From contig NC_087099.1 in the NCBI RefSeq assembly GCF_963855985.1, positions 13,670,001 through 13,734,000 on the forward strand: 64,000 nucleotides of DNA, in the 5' to 3' direction. Positions within the stretch are counted from its first letter, which is position 1. Every line of letters begins with the position of its first letter. Of the stretch, positions 54,056 to 64,000 are shown one piece after another. The notes below the pieces were generated by a model. The model searched no databases and was not told the DNA's origin. It was given only the letters and a program-made list of their open reading frames with translations. The DNA is from Ostrinia nubilalis. Its lineage: Eukaryota > Arthropoda > Insecta > Lepidoptera > Crambidae. The position numbers and the translations under genes are program-made.

Positions 54056-54616
54056 CTGTAAATATAAGACAAAATCACAGAGATATGAGTCGATTGCACC
54101 GTTTCGAGCAAGAAACTTAGACCCGGTTCCTGAATTGAGATTTAGCTGCCAAGCTCATCTCATACTTAAGTATGAATTTTTCATGTAAGTCATCATTTTA
54201 AGTATAAGATGCGCACGCTCAACTAAATATCTCCACAGAAACCGTGTCATTATGATTTAAACTCAATTTTATTAACAATTTCCTAACAACAGTAACCACG
54301 TAACGAAATAGTGTAGTGAACGCGTCTTTCCATTCTATACATAGCCAGAACGCAAGGGTGTGAAACTAATCGAGTATAGTTTGGATATGACTTTTTTTAC
54401 TAAGCTCCTCCAAACTATACACGACCAGTACGCATACGCTGCGTACTGCTCGCGTATACTTTGTAGTGACTTAGGTCAATTATCTTCCTCCAAAATATAC
54501 ATCGCCAGTACGCATACGGACTAATCATGTATGAATTGTAAGTGCGTGATTACAATTTATACGCGAGTAGTTGCATGCTAGTCATTTTGACTTATTGACC
54601 TCTCTTTCTATTACAT

Positions 54617-54826
54617 ACTAGCTTTCCGCCCGCGGCTTCGCTCGCGTGGAATTTTGTCTGTTACAGAAAAACAATATCGCGCGCGTATTTACTCACCGTT
54701 TAGACCTACCCTGGACTACGACAAACATTTTAAAACCAAAATCAGCTCAATCGGCCCAGCCGTTCTCGAGTTTTAATCAGACTAACGAACATCAATTCAT
54801 TTTTATTTATATAGATAGATTAATTC
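54617..54826 (+). mobile_element. Helitron-like head fused to another tail
   Basis: It starts ACTAGCTTTCCGCCCGCGG like the other copies, but after about 75 bases changes to CAGCTCAATCGGCCCAGCCG and an ATTTTTATTTATATAGATAG end, a different lepidopteran repeat tail. A chimeric or variant family. Confidence 0.5.
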
Positions 54827-55004
54827 ATATCTGCGTGTCTACTTTAAACATTGAATCATCTTACAACACGTGTCATTGTTTTGATAAAGGATTTTTTGGT
54901 GTTTCTTATTCTGCCATAGAAAAGATATTTGTTTTGGGGCTGATATTTCACCAATTGTAGGTATGGAAATATGTCAAAATGATTTTGTTCTTGAGATAAA
55001 AGTT

Positions 55005-55263
55005 AATAAATAAAATAAATAATAAATAAATATCCTTAGACATTTTACACTGCGCTTCTAGTCCCAAACTAAGCAAAGCTTGTACTATGGGTACTAGACA
55101 ACGGATATAAACATAATTAAATACTTTTTTTTGTAAATACATACTTATTATACATAGAAAACACCCAGTCCAATACAAACAAATATGTTCATGCACACAA
55201 ATGTTTGTACTGTGCGGGAATCGAACCCGCTACCACTTCGAACCACTACACCAAACGGCCGAC
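55005..55263 (-). mobile_element. tRNA-derived SINE
   Basis: The minus strand starts GGCCGTTTGGTGTAGTGG (A-box) and GCGGGTTCGATTCCCGC (B-box). A body with CCGTTGTCTAGTACCCATAG and CAGTGTAAAATGTCTAAGG follows, ending in ATTT-like repeats. The tRNA-like head does not form a whole tRNA. Confidence 0.75.
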
Positions 55264-56316
55264 AATACAAACCTAGCATTTAAAGTCTCGCATAATATTG
55301 TATTTAATGCGCGTTGAACTTTCTTCTCTCACTCTCTCTCATATTAATTAAATTGTTATTTAATTTGAAATCTACCTAATCAATTTAATTTCAAAAACCA
55401 CTTACAATAGTTTTAAAAATCTAGATTTATTATAGATTCAGTAAAATAATAATATTTTATGTAATAATATCAAATAAATGTAATTTTAAATATAGTTCCA
55501 TATTTTATTGAATTTTACTAAATCAATATCAACTAAACACACTCTAGTCAAGTGTAAGTGGTGTAGTAGAAACTAATCGAGTATAGTTTGGAGATGACTT
55601 TTTTTACTAAGCTCCTCCAAACTATACACGATCAGTACGCAAAATTCGTGTATAGTTTGGAGTCACAGATTTACAAACAGGCACTCCGAAATATACACGA
55701 GCAGTTTCCTATGGGTGCGTTCTGGCCATGTATAGAACGGAAAGACGCGTAGTGAACTGTAGTGTAACGAAATTCAAACGATGACGAAAATCTTTATTGA
55801 GTTAGGTACTGACTGTACATACAATGCAGCAATGGTACTTCGTTTCCCATAAGATGCAGAAAGGTTCTAGTTATTCTCTTAGGACCAGGATTGTAACCAT
55901 GAGCTTAGCTCGGTGCTGCTGATCAGGTTCAAGAAGCTAGCCGCTGAATAATAAATAGGTACTATTGTGAATTACTGTTGTGAAGTGTTATGATGTATGA
56001 CGCTGCTGACACATTAATCACATTACTTGAACATTTGAATGGCGCCAAGCTCCGAATACGGATAGGTACTATATCTAGGCACATAGCAGGCAGAATAACA
56101 ACATCAGTTGCGAGAAAATAGTGTCCATAACATCTCACCCGTAAGTATCCTCAGTTACTCCGTAACCATAGCGCTTGCAACAGTGCCGAAATATCGGAAA
56201 CTCAAAATTAAGGTACATACATGGTAGCAATTCTAGCAATCCCGTCCGTAATAATTGCAGATCTACGCCAGCGCCACTTAACCCTTGTCCCGCCGAGAAA
56301 TTTTAAGACCACTTTT

Positions 56317-56437
56317 ACCCCCTTACTAATAAAACTTACACGCTCGTTGATCAGTGTTTTAAATTGACGTTTAGTATAGAAATGTCATTTTAAAACAGTG
56401 ATCAACAACTGTGTAACTTTTTATTAGTAAGGGGGTT
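56317..56437. mobile_element. Hairpin MITE, about 120 bp
   Basis: ACCCCCTTACTAATAAAA and TTTTTATTAGTAAGGGGGT at the ends; TTGATCAGTGTTTTAAA and TTTAAAACAGTGATCAA inside (arms with small differences). Confidence 0.75.
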
Positions 56438-57893
56438 ATTATTTGCAGAGTAAATCTATGGGTTTGCGGCCCGCAACAAGGTCAAGTCAAGTCAAGTACC
56501 GATGTTTTATGTGCTGTGGTTTGGGCCTGTGTGTTATTAAATTAATAATATTGATCTTTAATTAATTTGTACGCTTTTGGAGACCAGACCCAAGGTCCGA
56601 ATCCAAGGTTTACATGGGGATACAGATCCATCATGTAGAACCATTTTTAGCGCATTTAATTAAAAAATAAAAGAAGGATAGCAATGACAAATACATCCTT
56701 ATTCTGTCTCTGTCGTTAAACTTATGGAAACAAAAGGAAAACCCCAAGTTTGACAAGTCGCAATATATTTTGGAATTAAGATATTAACATTAATGTAAAG
56801 ATTTATAAAAGCTACACAATTTCAACTACAATACCAAATCTTTTACGAAAATGATCAGTGTTACATACATAATTTATTTTCAACTTGATATTTTAGGTTT
56901 TGGCACGATATTTAATTATGTACATATAAAATACAAAATGACTAGTATGAATTTAGTTATTAGTTAATTTGAAAAAAAAAAAATTGAAAAGGAACGTTTG
57001 TGTAAATAAAAATTTTCGAAATTTCATTACAGAGCCTTATACATTGACAAAAAAGGCTATAAAATAAAGCCTTAAACCACTAGAAAGACACTATTTAAAC
57101 TAATAAGTGTTTTCATAATAACATTTGTATTTTGAAACATAATATCTTTCATGTCTTTTCACTTTTTTCAACACCCCTAATTAATGATATTAAGTTTTAT
57201 AGTATTTTCCATCACTACGAGTATTTCTAGAAAATTAAGTACCTTATAAATAATAAATAACTATGCAAACATTCGACGATACATATAAAAATACATATAT
57301 GTAAATATTTCCTATGAGCCACACTTTTTACATTTAGTTTAATATTTCAAAGCTATACATTTTTGATGATTCGTGATTACATTTGCTACTAGGTAGCATT
57401 TAATTGGCTATTTTGTAATAATTTTGACTAACACACTAAAAAGGATTTTCACAGCGCTAAAACAAACAACTTAAAATCTAATATTACGCTAACTACTAAC
57501 ACAGACAATCTGTCTTTATTGCTTATTTTATACATATTTAGAATAAGTACTTTTTAAACATTGGTTAAATTTACAAACGTCGGCACATCAGGCAAAATAA
57601 TGTGGCCTATTAGGTCGTTACAAAGGGTGATTTTTATTCAAAAATTTACATTAAGTCGACGTGCTTACAACCCTGACTAAAGAATTTGCCACAGTGGATG
57701 CGATCTGCGGTCAGTAGGCCTAGGATGCGCGCCGCGATAAGCAGTTATCACGCCACTATATCGATTTTACGCGATAAGCACCTACATTCGATAAGATTTT
57801 ATCACGGCGCACATCCTAGCCCGACTGGTCAAATAATGCAACCCGCATAATGTACCTATGTGGCAAATCCTTTAGAAGAGTAGCAGATTATAC

Positions 57894-58067
57894 CAGAGTA
57901 AATACAAAGGAGTAGGTCATCTTTAATTCGGGGCAACTCACCGCTAATCCACGCTAAATTTTGTCAGTGTGTGCGTGCGCGCCGCATACGTATTGGCGCG
58001 CTCACAGTCATACAAACCGCGCTCGGGCGTTTCTATGAAGATGACCTACTCATTTGTATTTACTCTG
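57894..58067. mobile_element. Arm-deleted copy of the 49290 MITE
   Basis: It shares TTTTGTCAGTGTGTGCGTGC and TGAAGATGACCTACTCATTT with 49290, but most of the left arm is missing. Confidence 0.7.
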
Positions 58068-58302
58068 ATTATACGGTCATTATTATTGGTGTATTTTGGC
58101 CTAAAAGTACATAATTAATCTAACCGGAATGAAATGAACACAATTTAGTTAACTGACATATTATTATTATTAAGTTATTAAGTTCAAACAGAGGACTGAC
58201 GTAACATAGCGGGAGAGTATAATTTCCAGTACATCAGACTAAACAATTTTGTTGCAAAATATGAAAATACGTACTACCTATTACCACAGAATACATAATA
58301 GC

Positions 58303-58509
58303 TAAAGCCTGGTCCGTGAGCACGTAGAATTTTGTCCAATGACCCCAAGCTACCCATCCTTATCGCTCGCGCGTAATTATGTTGCTGTCGCACTCGCACA
58401 CTCACTGCGCTCGCACAGTCGCGACAGCAATATAATTACGCGCGAGCGATAAGGATGGGTAGCTTGGGGTCATTGGACAAAATTCTACGTGCTCACGGAC
58501 CAGGCTTTA
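58303..58509. mobile_element. GGTC...GACC hairpin MITE, copy 3
   Basis: TAAAGCCTGGTCCGTGAGCA and TGCTCACGGACCAGGCTTTA are perfect ends. It is the best preserved of the three copies. Confidence 0.85.
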
Positions 58510-59654
58510 TTACCACTAATAAAGATTTCACAATGTTTAGAATGATGCTGTCATCCGTACAGGTAGAAGTTGATCAGCACACGTCTTCTAGCTAAGGTAT
58601 TATAAAATAAGCTTTTATGAATTTAATATTCCTACTTATAAAAACTGGCAATTGAAACTAAGTACCTAACTAAGAAACAAAATGCAAATAAAAGACTATC
58701 ATACAGAATTTCGTGGGGTCATGATGATTATACGTTCATAGTTTATTTTATAGGAATTATTATAAATAAGCTTAACCCAACCCAATCTCTTTAAATGTCT
58801 TTTATGATTGTAAATTTTAATTACCTATTTAAGACTAATTTCATTTGACTATTTAATACAAGTACATACGAGTATAATGAACAGCGTTCCTAAAATTCAT
58901 ACACACGTTTGATTTGGCACCAAAATGTTAATACCATTACCAACACACCTATGTGGTCCGATTTGGATTTTTACGGGTATGGCACATTAGAGTAATTTTA
59001 AATAATGAAAATCTCGATGTGCAAACGACTAATCCTAAAGGAAACCAATAAACTACGAATCAGAGTTAGCAAACTCGGGATCGAGAACTCAATATTGCAG
59101 ATATACCAATAAATTTTGACTGGAAAATATTTCACAAAGAAAAACATTTTAATGACAACTGGGATTGAAACCCCTGAATGTAGGCACATTTACAAAGTTC
59201 TTTACACTAGTATTTATAAATCAGAGCTCTATGTATGTACACCCTTTTTCTAAGTACCTACTACTGGATACGCCAAGGATGAAGGAACCCTTGAAATTTT
59301 TATCTCATTTCAATTAACCCTTTATACTGCCAGAGATCCTTCTGCAGACTCTGAAATGTCTTAAAAAGTTCCAGTAAAAAGGCACAGTTGAAACTTCACT
59401 GATGCGTCAAAAATGAGATCAAAATATTTAAGTTCTCTAGACATATTGTGAAATATCATACAAATCGCCCCTTTTAAGCGGAGAACTGTCCATTGATGCG
59501 GAGTGGGGCAGCGGGGCGGAGAAGAAGTATTGATTAATATTGGCACACCTCCGCTCCGCTTCACCTCTCCGCTTCAATGAACACGTGGACAGGCTTACCC
59601 TTAGTTGGCTTGCTGACAACTCTCACCTGAAGTTACGATAGATATTTTTATAGA

Positions 59655-59884
59655 TCAATCATTGAAGTTATACTTGGTGTAGTTGTCAGCATGGTTGTGG
59701 AAACCCTTATGCTTCAGGTACCGTCCTTCAACGGTTGTCTGGACGCAGCTGTTGCATCCCAGCCTCTTGCGGTCCCTGCACGTCCAATTTATGGTGTTCT
59801 GATACCTATTGTTGATCCAGTACTTGTTGTCTTTGAATATCAACACCATACTGCCAGTGCGGTGCGACGGAAGATAGTATATTT
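59655..59884 (-). CDS. mod(mdg4): FLYWCH terminal exon, divergent type, 75 aa
   Basis: Acceptor TAATTTCAG precedes 59884. IYYLPSHRTGSMVLIFKDN, the canonical KYWINNRYQ core, NWTC, GCNSCVQT and FHNHAD, ending KYNFND. Its KYWI and RKRLGC are closer to the general insect FLYWCH consensus than the rest of the array. It may represent an ancestral exon. Confidence 0.85.
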
Positions 59885-60296
59885 CTGAAATTAAAACCTT
59901 TAGCTTATTACCTGTTTTTTGAGGGAGGTTTTAGAGTTACATGCTATGATATGCTGCAATCCCCGCTAATCTACTCACCTTAAAAATATCTTAGTTTAAT
60001 TCATGCATTTTGAAAGTAGGTAGGGATTTTTATTTTTGAGAATCAATAACAGTCGAATGATATGTTTAAAATCTCTAATAACAAATAGTCATTTATCAGA
60101 ATACTGTATTTTCTAAAATCTTCACAAAATTTATACTGTCAATCTACAATCTAGCAGGTCCCTACAGCAGAAACATGCGTTCAAAAGTCACCTCTGTATA
60201 GTTAAATATAAGTACTTCATCACATAATTTCATCAGAAAAATTAAACCGTAAAAACTATACAATAGTATACATATAACACAATAAAAATACTAAAA

Positions 60297-60580
60297 TCAT
60301 TTCAACGATTGTCTATTGATAAAGTCTTTTTCCCTAATGAATCTACCGTCATGACATTGCCTCAAACGGGGAGGGTAGTGTATGTGCCTCCCCCTGAATA
60401 TTGAAATATAGTCCCTTCCATCCAACCCTTTGTACGTTATAACATCAGCCCGGCACCCGAAGACATCTCTGGATGAGCAGTACCACTGTTTCTTCCCGTG
60501 TGCTTGGTGGTTCTTCATGTAGAATGTGAAGCCGTTGAGTATAAGCAGACCAGCCCCTGTCCGGCCCGGGATAAACTGAG
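60297..60580 (-). CDS. mod(mdg4): FLYWCH terminal exon nearest the promoter side, 93 aa
   Basis: Acceptor AGTGCCAG precedes 60580; another AG six bases upstream (CTCACAG) keeps the phase. QFIPGRTGAGLLILN, FTFYMK, KQWYC, GCRADVIT, a longer loop (GLDGRDYISIF) and HIHYP, then DGRFIREKDF and a short tail. The N-terminal half resembles the exons at 2418 and 3224 (FI-x-x-x-R-x-x-LL-LN) at the other end of the array. Confidence 0.87.
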
Positions 60581-61529
60581 CTGGCACTGTGAGCAAAACC
60601 CAAAATTATTACCTTGTTGTGGAGGGAAATGAAACTACATACTAAGTTCTACAAATACTTTATTTCCCATATTACCTTGTTACCTTTTGGAAGTAAGTTT
60701 GGGGTAAAAAGGATGGGACGGGTAAATAAGTAGACGAGCCGATTCATAATGTTTTATTTCCAAAACGGGGAAGGTAGGGGGTTTGTTTTATTGAATAACA
60801 CAAAACCATTTCTTTATTAAGGTAATAATAACAATACAATACATTTTCGAAAAGATAATAAAATAACAAAAAAGAAACCAAAAAGTAAATCCCTAATGAA
60901 AAATTTTTAAAGTTTTTGCTGAAAAAGTTCGATGTAATGGCACCATGGTTTTAAAACCATCAAAGAGAAAAGAAAAACTCCCAATATTATCAAAGGCAGA
61001 TACTAAGCCGAATTTAAACTTTCTGTAAGGAAAGATGATGTCAAAATAAAATCAAAATTGACTTCCTTAGAACACATAAAAATGAATTGATAATAAATTG
61101 TACTTTAAAATTACTTACCTGCTAATATAATTTTAAATTAAAACTATGTTAAAACTAATTTATATCAAAGCGGGATCATTTCTTTGCAGGATACTAATCA
61201 ATTACTCTTGTATTGTGTAAGACAAAGACCTCTTCCATGGATTACCATAACTACTAATCTTGCACTGCTTGAATTCAGGCGTTGAGGCCATAACTATTTT
61301 TAACTTAAAAATAGTGCTAACCAATTACCTTTGTAGTGGCACAATTTCTTTGGGGTGTTAACCCAAAAATAATTGACATACCTCCTTCTCCGTCCCCTTT
61401 TTCTCTGCATGAGATGTAACAACTGAGGTTACAATTACAATATTTTGGGACTTGAACCCAAATAGTGAGTGGCAGCACAGATTTACTGACCACATACCAC
61501 ATTTCCACTTAGTTCGGATAATCCAAATT

Positions 61530-62360
61530 GTGGGAAGTGTATGCTAAATCCTCCGTTTGTCCATGGACCGTTGCTGTAATAGTGTGCTAAATCCTCTAAT
61601 TTGCGTCTAGCAAATTAGAGGGGATCTTCCTCTTGCTAAATCATGAGTGGAAGCACAGATTGACTGACTACCACTATGTAAGCCAAATGCTCCATTTGTC
61701 TTCCTCCTTAAAATTACCTTAAAACTATAACCTTATGTGATAATAGTTGGGCATTAACTTCGTGGGTTTAGAAACCCAAATGATATAACCAATTTGCTGC
61801 ACCATTGCTGTGATAAATCCTCAATCCAAATCCAAATCCATACACAATAGCCCAATCGAGAGGCTAAGTGCGGTTTTGATTGCCCCGTTGACCTAGTTAG
61901 AGCTAAATCCTCCATTTGTCTTCCTCCTTAAAAATTACCTTAAAACTATAAGCTTATGTGGTAATAGTTGGCATTAGCCTCGTGCGTTTAGAACCCAAAT
62001 GATGTTACCGTTTTGATTGCCCTGTTGACCTAGTTGGTGCTAAATCCTCCATTTGTCTTCCTTCTTAAAAATTATCTTAAAACTATAAACTTAAGGGCTT
62101 TAATAGTAAGGCATCATTCTTGTGGGCCTAGAACCCAAATGATGTCACCAACTTGTTTCTTCACCACTGTTGTAATAATGTGCCAAATCCTCTATTTGCC
62201 AATTCAAAATTACCTTAAAACTTATTTGTTAAAACTACAAGTTTTGCAGCTTCATAGCATAAACTGCAGTGATAATGAGCCAAATCTTCCATTTGCCACT
62301 TAAAAATAACTTATGTGCTAAAATGTTAGGGCATTAGCCTCAATAGTAGGGCTTAGAACC
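61530..62360. repeat. Imperfect tandem repeats, about 100-220 bp
   Basis: TGCTAAATCCTCCATTTGTC, ACCTTAAAACTATAA and TTAGAACCCAAATGAT recur in the same order at least four times (near 61545, 61690, 61910, 62040, 62180). Not coding as far as I can see. Confidence 0.65.
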
Positions 62361-62412
62361 CAAATGATTCAGTCTCTGCTGCTCCACAACTCTTATAAAG
62401 TTGAGAGTTAAT

Positions 62413-62600
62413 ACTAGCTGTAGTTCGCAACTTTAACCACTTTGTTATCCTTAAGTTAATTAAATACTAGCTGAAGCCCACAACTTACTCGCTTACTTAT
62501 CCTTAATTTAATAAATACTAGCTAATGCCAGCAGCTTCACCTGCTTACTTATCTTTAAGTAATTCATATTAGCTGTTGCCCGCGGCTTCATTCGCTTTAT
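62413..62600. repeat. Four tandem copies of a 52-bp unit
   Basis: ATACTAGCTGNNGCCCRCNRCTT starts recur near 62413, 62465, 62516 and 62568, each followed by a CTTACTTATCCTTAA-like end. The unit start resembles the Helitron terminus CTAGCTTTCCGCCCGCGGCT. Confidence 0.6.
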
Positions 62601-63007
62601 GATGTGGTAATGTTTCGTATCTTTTATGGTTGTGGTTTTATATCAATAGCACCATTGTTTTAATCAATAAACACATTTAAGTCTATAGGATATATAAATT
62701 TACTATCATGAAACACTTACCTTAATCAATGTTGAATAGTAAGAAATAAAAACAGCAAAATTTGAATTCATCGGAAGTCATGTGCAACGGTAAAAACATT
62801 TGTTTTAATAAAATTGATTAAAACGGAGCATTTGATTTGAAATTACATCTTTTCTCACAGATTTGTTTTCATGCATTCATAGTAGCCATCTGCCTTTGAC
62901 ATACAATAACAAAGCTTTCAAAATATACTTGTTCACACTTGCAAACACTTGTTCTAGGATTTACGTATTGGGAATTCTTCAATAGAAACTTACTCGCTAT
63001 TACTCAC

Positions 63008-63300
63008 CGAACCGGAGCCAGGATACAGGGACCAGATCCCTAAATAGCGGGAACAAAAACTAACCTCATCACAATACACTTCACAACACTATTTACACCA
63101 AAACACTGCATTTGAGCTTTCACAAATGACTTTAAAAGGCACATAACACTTCTAAGAAGGCACTGATTTTACAAAAACACCGTGTTTTCAAACAAAACTA
63201 TGCGTAAAACACATAAAAACAAATCTGACATAAGAACTTAAAAGATCAACGAAAAACTAAAGCAAACACGCAAAACGGTATTTGCGACTCCGCGGCCACG
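63008..63300 (-). other. Likely non-coding first exon
   Basis: The minus strand has a TG-rich leader (GTGTTGTGAAGTGTATTGTG) typical of lepidopteran 5' UTRs and ends CCGGTTCG at a strong donor, GTGAGTA (intron from 63007). No long ORF. The upstream boundary is unknown; 63300 is approximate. Could start a transcript of the array. Confidence 0.45.
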
Positions 63301-63690
63301 CAATTATAACCAAGCACGACTCGATTTCGATGCATTTCGGTAAAATAAAACACACAACAAACTAAAACAACAATAATTATTTGGCATCGAAAGAGTTATT
63401 TTGACATTTACGAAGTAATCACGTACGTATTCTGAACTGCACGAAGTAGCGGCCGATTTTAACTCACTATGTTGATTTCAACTGACTGCATGCAAACCGA
63501 AAGAGAGAGAAGACGTCGAAACTGCGATAAACCGAAAAGGAAGAAATGAAACCAATGTACCATAGACAAAAGTTAAGTCAGTTGTTTTTTGGTTGCAAAA
63601 AACTGCGGGTAGCGAAAGAACTACAAATATACAGCTTTTGCCAAGAGTTGTCGCCATAGAGAATTAAACCTAAGTTTAAGATTGACGCGC
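63301..63690. promoter_or_regulatory. Possible divergent promoter
   Basis: It lies between a minus-strand leader exon and a plus-strand candidate donor. It is less AT-rich and contains GCGGCCACG. No unequivocal TATA box was assigned. Confidence 0.35.
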
Positions 63691-63729
63691 ACTCGATGTT
63701 CGATTGGAATAAAGTCTCAGTCTCAGTGG
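63691..63729 (+). other. Candidate plus-strand first exon
   Basis: GTCTCAGTCTCAGTGG is followed by GTGAGTATTTTT, a strong donor on the plus strand. ATG at 63696 opens a short frame into the intron. Weak evidence for a divergent gene. Confidence 0.3.
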
Positions 63730-64000
63730 GTGAGTATTTTTGGCACATCGTTGATATAAAATTCGTTTATTTTTTTCTTTATTATAGTCAAGCATTACTC
63801 TATTCTATTATGTATAGTTTAATATTTTATTTTAAAAATTTCAAATTGTGCACGCTAGTGACCTCTCTCTGTTTTCCTTACTTACTAAATGTTGTTTGCT
63901 TTGATGAAATGTTATTTAATTAGCAATAAATAAATACATTCCATTGTAATTTAGTCTACCATACCAACTCATAAATTATTTGTTATCGTTTTTGTTTCCT

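Larger units (their letters stand above)
54322..55748. mobile_element. MULE-like non-autonomous element, 1.43 kb, 9-bp target duplication
   Basis: GCGTCTTTCC at the left and GGAAAGACGC at the right continue as about 32-base inverted ends (CTATACATAGCCAGAACGC / GCGTTCTGGCCATGTATAG). GTAGTGAAC flanks both sides (54313-54321, 55749-55757). Nine-base duplications are typical of Mutator-like elements. Carries a SINE and Helitron-like sequence but no transposase. Confidence 0.7.
54056..59654. other. 5.6 kb exon-free spacer rich in mobile elements
   Basis: No exon was recognised. It contains a MULE-like element (54322-55748) with nested Helitron-like and SINE sequences, and MITEs at 56317, 57894 and 58303. 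56140-56255 is an inverted relative of 35604-35710. 56450-57650 and 58510-59650 are AT-rich with nothing recognised. Confidence 0.5.
353..60580 (-). other. mod(mdg4): Array of alternative 3'-terminal exons, mod(mdg4)-like locus
   Basis: Seen: 38 exon-sized units on one strand encode a FLYWCH finger (aromatic core, W-x-C, second Cys, H-x-H). Intact units start at an AG acceptor, open with two bases of a split codon and end in their own stop; all have length 3n+2. Five or more non-FLYWCH exons and two transposase ORFs share the arrangement. Known: mod(mdg4) joins constant BTB exons to one of many FLYWCH exons, by cis- or trans-splicing, to make chromatin and insulator proteins. Inferred: this is the lepidopteran mod(mdg4) variable region. 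No BTB exon is in the window, so another FLYWCH locus cannot be fully excluded. Confidence 0.75.
60581..63007. other. Spacer without recognisable exons
   Basis: I looked on both strands for BTB motifs such as CWNNF and found none. It contains imperfect tandem repeats at 61530-62360 and 62413-62600. Confidence 0.5.

Noticed and set aside
55206..55263. Possible tRNA gene
   Set aside because: A- and B-boxes are present but the cloverleaf is incomplete and a SINE body follows.
60581..64000. BTB constant exons of mod(mdg4)
   Set aside because: I looked for CWNNF-like and other BTB core codons on both strands and saw none; only a non-coding leader is supportable.

Overview
The window is from an animal, almost certainly a moth or butterfly (Lepidoptera). 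It is AT-rich with isolated GC-rich exon-sized islands. It carries Helitron ends with the core CCGCCCGCGGCTTCGCCCGC, a tRNA-headed SINE, RTE/jockey-like LINE tails and many hairpin MITEs, all typical of lepidopteran introns.

Nearly the whole window (about 0.35-60.6 kb) is one array of alternative 3'-terminal exons read on the minus strand. I count 38 FLYWCH zinc-finger exon units: 33 look intact and 5 are broken. Each intact exon follows an AG acceptor, begins with two bases that complete a split codon, and ends in its own stop. Every intact exon has a length of 3n+2, so all accept splicing from the same phase-1 donor. This is the architecture of the 3' half of the BTB/FLYWCH chromatin gene mod(mdg4), which in flies and silkworm makes dozens of isoforms, partly by trans-splicing. 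The constant BTB exons are not in the window, so the locus name is an inference.

Layout from high to low coordinates, which is the direction of transcription: 63.0-63.7 kb, a likely divergent promoter with a minus-strand non-coding first exon ending in a strong donor at 63008; 60.6-59.7 kb, two divergent FLYWCH exons; 54-49.9 kb, three exons among MITEs; 49-39.3 kb, a young tandem series of about 0.56-0.7 kb cassettes, one of them split by a 4.4 kb gag-only non-LTR retrotransposon; 39.1-35.8 kb, three FLYWCH exons surrounding a CENP-B/pogo-like transposase ORF; 34.9-23.7 kb, a block with no FLYWCH but a second exon family (five intact copies, one split, one remnant) surrounding a pogo/psq transposase ORF; 22.6-0.35 kb, the remaining FLYWCH exons.

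The most interesting points are these. (1) A second, non-FLYWCH alternative exon family has the same phase and acceptor style. (2) Two full-length transposase ORFs have acceptors in the same phase, so they could be captured as BTB-transposase C-termini; one has lost a catalytic Asp. (3) Two FLYWCH exons carry phase-1 donors that would let FLYWCH exons be chained. (4) A sequenced empty site identifies the common short repeat as a Helitron.
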